Of a stretch of DNA of 64,000 bases, positions 8,556 through 16,616 are shown one piece after another; the first letter of the stretch is position 1; every line of letters starts with the position of its first letter. Both the position numbers and the translations under genes were made by a program. This DNA is from Streptomyces sp. LUP30 (GTDB taxonomy: Bacteria; Actinomycetota; Actinomycetes; Streptomycetales; Streptomycetaceae). Location: positions 1 to 64,000 of the forward strand of contig NZ_MJAJ01000015.1 of the NCBI RefSeq assembly GCF_001746365.1. Direction: 5' to 3'. The notes below the pieces were generated by a model. The model searched no databases, was not told the DNA's origin, and saw nothing but the letters and a program-made list of their open reading frames with translations.

Positions 8556-9518
8556 GTGAGCGCAGCGACCACGCGAAGCCGCACCCCCGACCGCCTGTGC
8601 GCCGAGGCCGTCGACCTCGCCCGCGCCGCAGCCGAGGAGGCGGCCGCCCCCGGCGTGGTAGGCGAGCACGCGGGCGTCGTCTCCGAGGGCGACCGTGTGG
8701 TCACCCACTACTTCGAGTGCAAGGAACCGGGCTACCGGGGCTGGCGCTGGGCGGCGACGGTGGCGCGGGCCTCGCGCGCCAAGATCGTCACCCTGGACGA
8801 GGTGGTGCTGCTGCCGGGCCCGGACGCGGTGCTGGCCCCGGAGTGGGTCCCGTGGAGCGAGCGGCTGCGCCCCGGGGACATGGGCCCGGGCGACCTGCTG
8901 CCCACGGACGCGGAGGATCTGCGCCTGGAGCCGGGCTACACCGGCGAGGACGACCCGCGCCTGCAGCCGGGGTACTTCGACGCGGACGAGCCGACACCGA
9001 ACTCGCCCCTCTCCGAGGAGATGGCCGAGCTGGTGGAGGCCGAGGACGCGGAGGTGACGGCGGTCCCGCCGGTGGCCCTCCCCGCGGCCCCGCGCCGCGG
9101 CACGATCGCGGCCGTCGCGGAGGAACTGGGCCTGCGCCGGGCCCGGGTCCTGTCCCGCTACGGCCTGCACACCGCCGCCGACCGCTGGGAAGAGGGCTTC
9201 GGCGCCAAGACGCCCATGGCGCAGGCGGCCCCCGCCTCCTGTGTGAGCTGTGGTTTCCTCACTCCCATCGGGGGCTCGCTGGGCCAGGCCTTCGGTGTCT
9301 GCGCCAACGAGTTCTCCCCGGCCGACGGCCGGGTGGTCTCCCTGGCCTACGGCTGCGGCGGCCACTCGGAGGCGGCCGTGATGCCCACACCGCCGCGGCC
9401 CGCCCCGCCGGTGATCGACGAGACCCGGGTCGACCCGTTCCCGCTGCGTCCGGCAGCGGACTCGGGCTCGGTGCCGGTCGTCTCCGACGAGGACGCGGCG
9501 GAACTCGGACACTCCTGA
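8556..9518 (+). CDS. DUF3027 protein with C-terminal Cys cluster
   Basis: 320 aa from GTG at 8556, chosen because AGGAGAG lies about 12 nt upstream. Longer in-frame readings from 8382 have non-coding composition. The N-terminal half (EHAGVVSEGDRVVTHYFECK ending, then GYRGWRWAATVARASRAK) is the conserved DUF3027 core, followed by an acidic stretch. Near residue 230 CVSCGF and further CxN/GCGGHSE residues suggest a small zinc-binding site. Function unknown. The conserved actinobacterial gene sits directly before the sacsin-like ATPase on the same strand (142 bp gap). Confidence 0.85.
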   Translation: MSAATTRSRTPDRLCAEAVDLARAAAEEAAAPGVVGEHAGVVSEGDRVVTHYFECKEPGYRGWRWAATVARASRAKIVTLDEVVLLPGPDAVLAPEWVPWSERLRPGDMGPGDLLPTDAEDLRLEPGYTGEDDPRLQPGYFDADEPTPNSPLSEEMAELVEAEDAEVTAVPPVALPAAPRRGTIAAVAEELGLRRARVLSRYGLHTAADRWEEGFGAKTPMAQAAPASCVSCGFLTPIGGSLGQAFGVCANEFSPADGRVVSLAYGCGGHSEAAVMPTPPRPAPPVIDETRVDPFPLRPAADSGSVPVVSDEDAAELGHS

Positions 9519-9660
9519 CTCCCGTGACTCCCGGCCCCTCCGAGGCGCACGTCGACGAGGGGTGGAACGACCCCCTCCGGGGGGTTCGGGGAGGGCAGGG
9601 GCGGCGGGGGCGAAGAACATCTCGCGGTACCGTCGACTCCCGTCGACGAGGAGAGCCAAC

Positions 9661-12600
9661 GTGAGCAAGTTCGTGCGGCCGGCGCCCGAGGGCGCGGATC
9701 CCTTCGGCACGGCGCGCCTGCGCCGCGGGGTCCTGGACGCCTGGGCCACCAGCCCGGCCCGTTTCCGGGAGGACGCCAACGCCGAGGAGGACCTCGTCCT
9801 CGGCGGCTACCGGGACCGGCTCGTCGTCGAGCTCGCGCAGAACGCCGCCGACGCGGCCGCCAGGGGCGGAGTGCCGGGACGGCTGCGGCTCACCCTCCGG
9901 GACGGCGTCCTGGTCGCGGCGAACACCGGCGCACCGCTGGACGCGGCCGGCGTGGAGTCCCTGGCGACGCTCCGTGCCTCCGCCAAGCGTGAGGCACGGC
10001 AGTCGGGCGTCGCCGTCGGCCGGTTCGGCGTCGGGTTCGCCGCCGTGCTCGCCGTCACCGACGAACCGGCCGTCGTCGGCCGCCACGGCGGTGTCCGCTG
10101 GGACCTGGCCGAGGCGCGCGCGCTCGCCTCCGAGACCGCCCGGCACAGCCCCGGCCTCGGGGACGAGGTCCGGCGGCGCGACGGCCATGTGCCCCTGCTG
10201 CGGCTCCCGTTCGCCGCCCAGGGCACCGCTCCCGACCCCTACGACACCGCCGTCATCCTCCCGCTGCGCGACACCGCCGCCGCCGACCTCGCCGAACGCC
10301 TCCTCGCCGCGGTCGACGACGCCCTCCTCCTCGCCCTGCCGGGACTGGAGGAGGTCGTGATCGAGATCGGCGACGGCGCCGCCCGCACCCTGCGGCGCTC
10401 CGTCGACGGCGTCCACACCGTCGTCTCGGACACCGAGCAGGGCACGACCCGCTGGCGGACCGCCTCCGCCCACGGCGACCTCGCCCCGGAACTGCTCGCC
10501 GACCGCCCCGTCGAGGAGCGGCTGCGACCCCACTGGTCGGTCACCTGGGCCGTGCCCGTCGACGAGGACGGCGCTCCCGTCCGGCCGCGCACCACGCCCG
10601 TCGTCCACGCACCCACCCCCAGCGACGAGCCGCTCGGCGTCCCCGCCCTGCTCATCGCCTCCTTCCCGCTCGACACCACCCGCCGCCACGCGGCCCCCGG
10701 CCCGCTGACCGACCACCTGGTGCGCCGCGCCGCGGACGTGTACGCCGAACTCCTCGCCGCCTGGCGGCCGGTGGGCGCCGGGATCATCGACCTGGTGCCC
10801 GGACCGCTGGGCAAGGGGGAGCTGGACGGGGCGCTGCGCCGGGCCGTCCTGGAGCTGCTGCCGCGCACCGCCTTCCTGCCGCCCGCCGTCCCGCCCGTGC
10901 CGGAGGAGGAGGCCGAGGGCGGGGGCGAGGGTGAGGACGCGGTCGCGGTCGGGCTCCCCGAAGCGCTCCGCCCGCGTGACGCCGAGGTCGTCGAGGGCGC
11001 CGGCGCGGACACGGTGCGGGTGCTGGCGGAGGTGCTGCCCACGCTGCTGCCCGCCGGACTGGAGCGGCGCGTCGAGCTGCGCACGCTGGGCGTGACCCGG
11101 ATCCCGCTCGCGGACGTCGTCGACCGGCTGGCCGGTCTGGAGAAGGACCCGCAGTGGTGGTACCGGCTCTACGACAGCCTGGCCGGAGTCGACCCGGACC
11201 GGCTGACCGGGCTGCCGGTGCCCCTGGCCGGAGGCGCCTCGCAGGGGTTCGGCGCCGGGGGTCGCCGGACCGCCGTCGGCCCGCGTCAGGTGCTGCTGCC
11301 CACCCCGGACGCGGCCGTCCTCGACCCGGACGTCCTCGCCCGGCTCGGTCTCAAGGTCGTCCACCCGGACGCCGCGCACCCCCTGCTGGAGAAGCTCGGG
11401 GCCCTGCCCGCCACCCCGCGCGCGATCCTGACCACCCCGCAGGTGCGGGCCGCCGTCGCGGCCTCCCTGGACGACGACGGCGGCGCCTGGGACGACCAGG
11501 GTGCGCTGGACGCCGAGGAGCTCGCCGACACCGTGCTCGCGCTGGTCCGCGACGCGGGTCTGGAGCCCGGCGACGAGCCCTGGCTGGGCGCCCTCGCCCT
11601 GCCGGACGAGGACGGCGAACTCGTCCCCGCCGGTGAACTGGTCCTGCCGGGCAGCCCTTTCGCCTCCGTCATCCGCGAGAACGAACTCGCCTCCGTCGAC
11701 GTCGAGTTCGCGCAGAAGTGGGGCGAACAGCCGCTCGCCGCCTGCGGAGTGCTCGCCGACTTCGCGCTGGTGCGGGCCACGGACGTCGTCCTCGATCCGG
11801 ACGAACTGGAGCCGCGCGAGGGCGACTTCGCCGAGCCGGACGACGCGGGACTGCTGGACGCCGTGGACGTGTGGTGCGAGGACGTCCTCGACCGCTTCCC
11901 CGACAGCCCCGTGCCTCCGGTCGCCACCGAGCTGGTCGCCGTCCGCGACCTCGACCTCGTGGACGAGGACCGCTGGCCGCAGGCCCTCGCGATGCTCGCC
12001 CGGCCCCCGCTGCGCGACGCCCTCACCCAGCCCGTCCGCGTCCTCCTGCCCGACGGCACCCACGAGGTCGTACGGCCCTACACCGCCTGGTGGCTGCGCG
12101 GGAACCCGGTCCTCGACGGCCGCCGGCCGGCCGGCCTCCTCGCGGCCGGCGGCGACCCGCTGCTGCACGGCCTGTACGACGAGGCCGACGCCACCGGCTT
12201 CGACGACGAGCAGGTGCTGCGCGCCCTCGGCGTGCGGACCTCGGTGGCGGCCCTGCTCGACGAGCCCGGCGGCGCGGCGGAACTGCTGGACCGCCTCGCC
12301 GACCCGGAGCGTTCCGTCGGCCCCGCTCAGCTGCACGGCCTGTACGGGGCATTGGCCGAACTGGACCCCGAGCAGGTGACCCTGCCGGACGAACTGCGGG
12401 CCGTCGTCGACGGACACGTCGAGGTCGTGGACGCCGCAGACGCGGTGGTCGTCGACTCTCCCGACCTGCTCCCCTTCACCCAGGGCGTCCCGCTGCTCCC
12501 GGTACGCCCCTCCCGGGCGGCCGAACTCGCCGAGCTGTTCCAGGTGCGGCGGCTGAGCGAGTCCGTGACCGGCGGGGTGGACTCCGAGGGCGCCGAACAC

Positions 12601-12861
12601 GACGTCCCGGAGTCGGTGCGCACGCTGCTCGGCCCGCGCACGCCCGCCACCTACGTCGAACACGAGGAACTCGTCGTCGACGGCGTGGAGATCGACTGGC
12701 GTCTGACCGCCGACGGCGTCCTGCACGCGGCCACCCTGGAGGGCGTCGCGGCCGGCCTCGCCTGGGCGGCCCGCCAGTGGCCCCGCCGCTTCGAGGTCGC
12801 CGCCCTCCTGGAGGACCCGTCCCGCACGGCGGAACTGGCCCGGGACCGCTGGTTCGACTGA
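9661..12861 (+). CDS. Large ATP-binding protein with sacsin/HSP90-like (GHKL) N-terminal domain
   Basis: 1066 aa from GTG at 9661 with GAGGAG 9 nt upstream. Around residue 56, VVELAQNAADAAARG is a GHKL N-box (Glu, Asn, Asp). Around residue 118, GRFGVGFAAVLAVTD is the glycine-rich ATP-lid motif. The region beyond residue 250 is a long actinobacteria-specific portion rich in Asp/Glu and Leu, with no recognised domain. By analogy with sacsin-type ATPases, a chaperone-like or clamp function is possible but unproven. A strong bidirectional stem-loop follows the stop. Confidence 0.85.
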   Translation: MSKFVRPAPEGADPFGTARLRRGVLDAWATSPARFREDANAEEDLVLGGYRDRLVVELAQNAADAAARGGVPGRLRLTLRDGVLVAANTGAPLDAAGVESLATLRASAKREARQSGVAVGRFGVGFAAVLAVTDEPAVVGRHGGVRWDLAEARALASETARHSPGLGDEVRRRDGHVPLLRLPFAAQGTAPDPYDTAVILPLRDTAAADLAERLLAAVDDALLLALPGLEEVVIEIGDGAARTLRRSVDGVHTVVSDTEQGTTRWRTASAHGDLAPELLADRPVEERLRPHWSVTWAVPVDEDGAPVRPRTTPVVHAPTPSDEPLGVPALLIASFPLDTTRRHAAPGPLTDHLVRRAADVYAELLAAWRPVGAGIIDLVPGPLGKGELDGALRRAVLELLPRTAFLPPAVPPVPEEEAEGGGEGEDAVAVGLPEALRPRDAEVVEGAGADTVRVLAEVLPTLLPAGLERRVELRTLGVTRIPLADVVDRLAGLEKDPQWWYRLYDSLAGVDPDRLTGLPVPLAGGASQGFGAGGRRTAVGPRQVLLPTPDAAVLDPDVLARLGLKVVHPDAAHPLLEKLGALPATPRAILTTPQVRAAVAASLDDDGGAWDDQGALDAEELADTVLALVRDAGLEPGDEPWLGALALPDEDGELVPAGELVLPGSPFASVIRENELASVDVEFAQKWGEQPLAACGVLADFALVRATDVVLDPDELEPREGDFAEPDDAGLLDAVDVWCEDVLDRFPDSPVPPVATELVAVRDLDLVDEDRWPQALAMLARPPLRDALTQPVRVLLPDGTHEVVRPYTAWWLRGNPVLDGRRPAGLLAAGGDPLLHGLYDEADATGFDDEQVLRALGVRTSVAALLDEPGGAAELLDRLADPERSVGPAQLHGLYGALAELDPEQVTLPDELRAVVDGHVEVVDAADAVVVDSPDLLPFTQGVPLLPVRPSRAAELAELFQVRRLSESVTGGVDSEGAEHDVPESVRTLLGPRTPATYVEHEELVVDGVEIDWRLTADGVLHAATLEGVAAGLAWAARQWPRRFEVAALLEDPSRTAELARDRWFD

Positions 12862-12883
12862 GACGGACGGAGCCGACGGACCC

Positions 12884-12927
12884 GAAAGGGCCGTCCCACC
12901 GGCGAATACCGGTGCGACGGCCCTTTC
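12884..12927. terminator. Strong bidirectional terminator hairpin
   Basis: GAAAGGGCCGTC (12884-12895) pairs with GACGGCCCTTTC (12916-12927). Inside, CACCGG pairs with CCGGTG around loop CGAATA, with one C/C mismatch between the two stems. It lies directly after the sacsin-like gene. Confidence 0.85.
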
Positions 12928-12948
12928 CCCTACGTCACGGTGTCTTCG

Positions 12949-13110
12949 CTACTCCAGGATGTGCGCGAACGTCTCCTGGAACCCGAAGTCGATGATGTTG
13001 TGCCTGGTCCATTCGGCCTTGTACTCGGCGATGGTGTCACCGCCCCGCCCGGTGCAGGCGTCGTGGATCCGCCGACGGACGCTCCGTCAGGAAACCTCGT
13101 CGCCTCGCAC
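12949..13110 (-). pseudogene. Small gene interrupted by an in-frame TGA
   Basis: GTG at 13110 is preceded by a near-ideal GAGGAGGAAC ribosome site. The frame reads V-R-G-D-E-V-S, then TGA (13087-13089), then stays open for 46 more codons to TAG at 12949. The downstream part (IHDACTGRGGDTIAEYKAEW, then TRHNIIDFGFQETFAHILE) has balanced protein-like composition unlike the GC-driven shadow frames around it. I read it as a small gene broken by a nonsense mutation, or the conserved tail of a decayed gene. I do not recognise the family. Selenocysteine recoding cannot be excluded from sequence alone but is unlikely. Confidence 0.5.
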
Positions 13111-13143
13111 AACCGTTCCTCCTCGTCGGCCCTCTGAGTAAGC

Positions 13144-13157
13144 GAGTCAAAAGACTC
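13144..13157. promoter_or_regulatory. Palindrome GAGTC-AAAA-GACTC upstream of secreted paralogue 1
   Basis: A perfect 5-bp-arm inverted repeat with an A-rich spacer, 80 bp before the ATG at 13237. The same element (spacer AACA) stands upstream of the paralogue at 15773, and the following bases (CC, then GATCAC) are also shared. Shared regulator site or conserved 5'-UTR element, inferred. Confidence 0.55.
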
Positions 13158-13236
13158 CCACGATCACTTGGGCCCCGGATGTGGTGCGGGCCGTGCGAGC
13201 GGCGACCGACCGGGCCCCTTTCCTCAGGGGGAATGC

Positions 13237-14163
13237 ATGCGCACACGCGCCACCGTGGTCGCCGTCAGCGGTGCCATGGCTCTGTCCGCCCTCGCCGTGC
13301 CGGCCGCGCAGGCGGCGGGAAGCCGCTCGCACCACCCCGTCGACACCCTGAAGGCCCTGCACGCGGCCGCCTCGGGCAGGAGCGCCCTCAGCGGTGCGGG
13401 TTCCGCCGCCGGCGCCCCGTACCGGCTGGACGCCAGGTTCGGCAGCGTCAGAATCAACAAGGGCCGGGCGATCGTGGCCGGCACCGGTGCCAAGGTCACC
13501 GTCCCGGTCACCTTCAAGGTCACGCACGGTGCGGGCGTCGACCTCACCGCGGAGGACGTCGAGCTGGACCTGGTCCTCTACCGCGGTGCGTCGTTCGCCC
13601 ACCCGGACCACGTCCTGATCGGCGATTTCCGGCCGACCTGCAGCACCGCCTCCGCCACGGTCGCCTCCTGCACGGGCACCGTCGACATCTCCCCGTCCGG
13701 CGAGCTGGACAACGTCGACGCCACGGTCTGGAAGGCGGCCGGCTACGTCATCGACTGGAACGACGTCGACCCGAGGTCCGACGACGTCGACTGGACCAAG
13801 GTCGGATACGCCGAGGGCGACGCCCTGGCCACCGTCAAGCTCCAGCGCTCCGCGCGGCTGACGGCCAACGCCGCCCCCGAGCCGGTGAAGAAGGGCAGGA
13901 CCCTCACCGTCACGGGTGCGCTGACCCGCGCCAACTGGGACACCGACAAGTACGCCGGTTACTCGGCCCAGTCGGTGAAGCTGCAGTTCCGCAAGAAGGG
14001 CAGCAGCGTCTACAGCACCGTCAAGACCGTCAAGACCGGCACCACCGGCGGTCTGAAGACCACCGTGACGGCTTCGGTGGACGGTTACTACCGCTTCGTC
14101 TTCGCGGGCACCTCCACCACCCCGGCGGTCAGTGCCGTGGGAGACTTCGTCGACGTCAAGTAG
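13237..14163 (+). CDS. Secreted protein of unknown function, paralogue 1
   Basis: 308 aa from ATG at 13237 (AGGGGGA upstream). The start matches the paralogue's, both giving M-R-x-R and a Sec signal peptide with cleavage after about residue 27 (PAAQAA). Mature residues up to about 205 are unique (beta-rich; two Cys in PTCSTASATVASC). The last 100 residues, from LTANAAPEPVKKGRTLTVTG to VGDFVDVK, are a beta-sandwich-like domain resembling bacterial Ig-like/calcium-binding repeats. They are almost identical to paralogue 2. An extracellular structural or stress-response role is possible. The M1 peptidase gene is convergent 6 bp away. Confidence 0.85.
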   Translation: MRTRATVVAVSGAMALSALAVPAAQAAGSRSHHPVDTLKALHAAASGRSALSGAGSAAGAPYRLDARFGSVRINKGRAIVAGTGAKVTVPVTFKVTHGAGVDLTAEDVELDLVLYRGASFAHPDHVLIGDFRPTCSTASATVASCTGTVDISPSGELDNVDATVWKAAGYVIDWNDVDPRSDDVDWTKVGYAEGDALATVKLQRSARLTANAAPEPVKKGRTLTVTGALTRANWDTDKYAGYSAQSVKLQFRKKGSSVYSTVKTVKTGTTGGLKTTVTASVDGYYRFVFAGTSTTPAVSAVGDFVDVK

Positions 14164-14171
14164 CCCGCGTC
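13857..14171 (+). repeat. 315-bp near-identical repeat, copy 1
   Basis: It covers the C-terminal 100 codons of secreted paralogue 1 and about 8 bp past its stop. Compared with copy 2 at 16279-16593 I see only about three base differences (one silent C/G, one changing Gly to Ser, one after the stop). Sequence upstream of the repeat is clearly diverged. This points to recent duplication or gene conversion limited to this domain. Confidence 0.9.
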
Positions 14172-15585
14172 ACCGGATGCGGTGGGCTGCCCAGAAGGGG
14201 CCGAGGTCGACGTCCGTCATGGACTGGGCGGCTCGTACGAAGTCCTCGGTGGTGGAGACGCCGTACCAGTGGTCGCGGGCGTACTCCTTGAGCAGACGGG
14301 CCATCGCGTCGGCGCCGAGGGTGCGTTCCAGGTCCGCGAGGGCGCAGGGTCCGGCCGTGTAGACGAGGTGGTACTGACCGCGCTGCTGCGACCAGTAGGC
14401 CATCGAGGCGGTCAGCGCGGCGCTGTCGTCGGGCCAGTAGACGTCCGACCAGCAGTCACGCGTGTCCCAGCCCTGGAAACGGAAGTTGGCGTACTGGGCG
14501 AAGCTCTCGTCCAGCCACGGTGAGGAGTACTCGTCGTTGCCGACGATCCCGTACCACCACTGGTGCGCCACCTCGTGGACGACGGCGCCGCCTTCCTCGG
14601 TGGTGCCGATGAGGACGAGGCCGGGGTATTCCATGCCGCCGCCGAACTCCGGGGTCATCACTACGTCGAGCTCGCCGTACGGATAGCGGCCGAACTCCCG
14701 GCCGAACCGGTCGATCGCGGCGACGGCGTCCGTGCGGGTCAGCCGCACGCCCGCGGCGGGGGTGTCGGGCGCCCAGTACGAACGGACGAGCACGCCCCCG
14801 GGCGTGGTCCGTGTTGCCGAGCGGAACGGGCCCGCGGCCCACGCGAAGTCCCGCACCCGGTCGGCGACGCTGAGCGTGACGGTGCGGCCGGCGTCGCCGG
14901 GCAGGGTCCGGGTGCGGCCGGTCGCGGGCACCTTCAGGGCCGACGGGTGGTCCAGGCGGACCCGGAAGTCGCTCGCCAGGGCGTAGAAGCTCTCACCGAG
15001 CGCCACGTAGGGGTCGAGGTGCCACCCCTTCGCGTCGTGCACGGCGAGGACCGGCAGCGCGTTGCCGAGGAACCGGGACGCACCCTCACGGCCGAAGCGG
15101 GCGTTGCGGTCGGGCACGGTGAGGGAGACGTCGAAGGCGACGGACGTCCGCTCGCCGCGCGCGAGCGGCTCGGGCAGCACGATGCGCAGGGCCGTGCAGT
15201 CCACGGTCAGGGGCCCCGGTGTGCCGCCGACGACGTGCGACACGGCGACGGGGGAGGGCGGCCCACCGGGCGTGCCGCACGCGTCCTCGCCGTTGCCCCA
15301 GAGCCGCAGGTACACCTCACGCAGAGGTTCGGCGGAGGCGTTGCGGAACGACACCCGCTGCCGTCCGGCCCAGTGCCCGCCGTCGGCGTCCGAGCGCAGA
15401 GTCACGTCGTAGCGGGCGCGATCGGGCGTCGCCGCGGCCCTGGACCCCGCCGCGACGGAGGTCGCCGGCCGGGATGCCGCGTCGGCGTCACCCACCCCGG
15501 CGCAGAGCGCAGCCAGCACCACGAGCAGCACGACGGACAGGCGACGGCGACGAGGCACGGGCGGCCACACGGCTGACGGCGACAT
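14170..15585 (-). CDS. Exported M1-family zinc metallopeptidase (aminopeptidase-like)
   Basis: 471 aa from ATG at 15585. GTG at 15603 or TTG at 15621 would add 6 or 12 residues, and no start has a strong ribosome site. Basic RRRR plus a hydrophobic core (LSVVLLVVLAALCAG) forms a signal peptide. After an N-terminal beta domain come GGMEYPG (exopeptidase motif equivalent) and VVHEVAHQWWYG with the downstream zinc ligand Glu in WLDESFAQY, the HExxH-18-E signature. A Tyr in the C-terminal part is available for transition-state stabilisation. It lies between the two secreted paralogues, convergent with the first. Confidence 0.9.
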   Translation of the reverse strand: MSPSAVWPPVPRRRRLSVVLLVVLAALCAGVGDADAASRPATSVAAGSRAAATPDRARYDVTLRSDADGGHWAGRQRVSFRNASAEPLREVYLRLWGNGEDACGTPGGPPSPVAVSHVVGGTPGPLTVDCTALRIVLPEPLARGERTSVAFDVSLTVPDRNARFGREGASRFLGNALPVLAVHDAKGWHLDPYVALGESFYALASDFRVRLDHPSALKVPATGRTRTLPGDAGRTVTLSVADRVRDFAWAAGPFRSATRTTPGGVLVRSYWAPDTPAAGVRLTRTDAVAAIDRFGREFGRYPYGELDVVMTPEFGGGMEYPGLVLIGTTEEGGAVVHEVAHQWWYGIVGNDEYSSPWLDESFAQYANFRFQGWDTRDCWSDVYWPDDSAALTASMAYWSQQRGQYHLVYTAGPCALADLERTLGADAMARLLKEYARDHWYGVSTTEDFVRAAQSMTDVDLGPFWAAHRIR

Positions 15586-15726
15586 GCCAGCCGATGCTGC
15601 CACAAGTCCCCGAAAAAACAACCGACTTGGCCGGCACTCGGGTCGAGGCCGGAACCGCCGAGGGAAAGGATCTTTCTTTACCTTCTCCCGTACAACTCAC
15701 CGGATCCGCCGTCGATCTCACCCCAT

Positions 15727-15740
15727 GAGTCAACAGACTC
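15727..15740. promoter_or_regulatory. Palindrome GAGTC-AACA-GACTC upstream of secreted paralogue 2
   Basis: Counterpart of the element at 13144, 46 bp before the ATG at 15773. It is followed by CCGAGATCAC, close to CCCACGATCAC at the first copy. Conservation outside the coding repeat suggests a functional site. Confidence 0.55.
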
Positions 15741-15772
15741 CGAGATCACTCCTCTCCATCTGGGGAACGCAC

Positions 15773-16585
15773 ATGCGCATACGCGCTCTCGTCGTCGCCG
15801 CCACCGGCGCCGTCGCTCTCTCCGCCCTCGCCGTTCCGGCCGCACAGGCCGCTCCGGCCGCGGCGCCCGCCGTGACCTTCTCCCAAGTGAAGATCAACAC
15901 GGGCAAGCCGGTCGTGGTCGGCCCCACGGCCAAGGTCACCGTCAACGCGACCTACACCGTGACCAAGCCCGCCGGCCTCAACGCGGCCTCCATCGACACC
16001 GGTCCGCTTCTCTACCGCGGCAGCAAGCTCAGTGCGCAGGCCGACATCATCGGCGGCGACGACCCGGGCGTGTGCTCCGCCGTCTCCACGACGGTCCTGC
16101 ACTGCACCGCCAAGCTCCAGTTCCGGCCCATCGGCTCCGACGAGTACGAAGGCCTCGCCAACAGCCAGGCAGGCGCCTGGAAGGTCGGCGCCCTCGCCGT
16201 CCCGAGGAACGCCACCGGCCTCGGCGACTTCATGTGGCAGAGCGACCTGGGCGCGATCAGCGTGCAGCGCCAGGCGAAGCTGACGGCCAACGCCGCCCCC
16301 GAGCCGGTGAAGAAGGGCAGGACGCTCACCGTCACGGGTGCGCTGACCCGCGCCAACTGGGACACCGACAAGTACGCCGGTTACTCGGCCCAGTCGGTGA
16401 AGCTGCAGTTCCGCAAGAAGGGCAGCAGCGTCTACAGCACCGTCAAGACCGTCAAGACCAGCACCACCGGCGGTCTGAAGACCACCGTGACGGCTTCGGT
16501 GGACGGTTACTACCGCTTCGTCTTCGCGGGCACCTCCACCACCCCGGCGGTCAGTGCCGTGGGAGACTTCGTCGACGTCAAGTAG
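15773..16585 (+). CDS. Secreted protein of unknown function, paralogue 2
   Basis: 270 aa from ATG at 15773. The signal peptide (VVAATGAVALSALAVPAAQA) closely parallels paralogue 1. A shorter unique region (about residues 30-165, one CSAVSTTVLHC cysteine pair) is followed by the 100-residue C-terminal domain shared almost identically with paralogue 1. Conserved VKINTGKPVVVGPTAKVTV compares with VRINKGRAIVAGTGAKVTV, so the whole proteins are homologous but only the C-terminal domain has been homogenised. It ends in a strong terminator before the P-type ATPase. Confidence 0.85.
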   Translation: MRIRALVVAATGAVALSALAVPAAQAAPAAAPAVTFSQVKINTGKPVVVGPTAKVTVNATYTVTKPAGLNAASIDTGPLLYRGSKLSAQADIIGGDDPGVCSAVSTTVLHCTAKLQFRPIGSDEYEGLANSQAGAWKVGALAVPRNATGLGDFMWQSDLGAISVQRQAKLTANAAPEPVKKGRTLTVTGALTRANWDTDKYAGYSAQSVKLQFRKKGSSVYSTVKTVKTSTTGGLKTTVTASVDGYYRFVFAGTSTTPAVSAVGDFVDVK

Positions 16586-16593
16586 CCTGCGTC
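16279..16593 (+). repeat. 315-bp near-identical repeat, copy 2
   Basis: Second copy of the repeat at 13857-14171, in the same orientation with an offset of 2422 bp. Recombination between the copies would delete the M1 peptidase gene lying between them. Confidence 0.9.
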
Positions 16594-16616
16594 CGCGGCC
16601 GGTTCGACCGGCCGCG
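16594..16616. terminator. Bidirectional terminator
   Basis: CGCGGCCGGT (16594-16603), loop TCG, ACCGGCCGCG (16607-16616): a perfect 10-bp stem between convergent genes, ending next to the ATPase stop codon. Confidence 0.8.

Noticed and set aside
7937-8704. Pro-rich minus-strand frame in the G-rich gap
   Set aside because: It is the complement of G-runs, overlaps the DUF3027 start and has no domain or ribosome site.
9259-12726. 1155-codon open frame on the minus strand opposite the sacsin-like gene
   Set aside because: Composition is Gly/Arg/Gln/His-rich as expected for the mirror of a high-GC gene, with no motif; the plus-strand frame has clear ATPase motifs.
13857-16593. Composite transposon bounded by the 315-bp direct repeats
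   Set aside because: The repeats are the 3' ends of paralogous genes in the same orientation, with no transposase or terminal inverted repeats.
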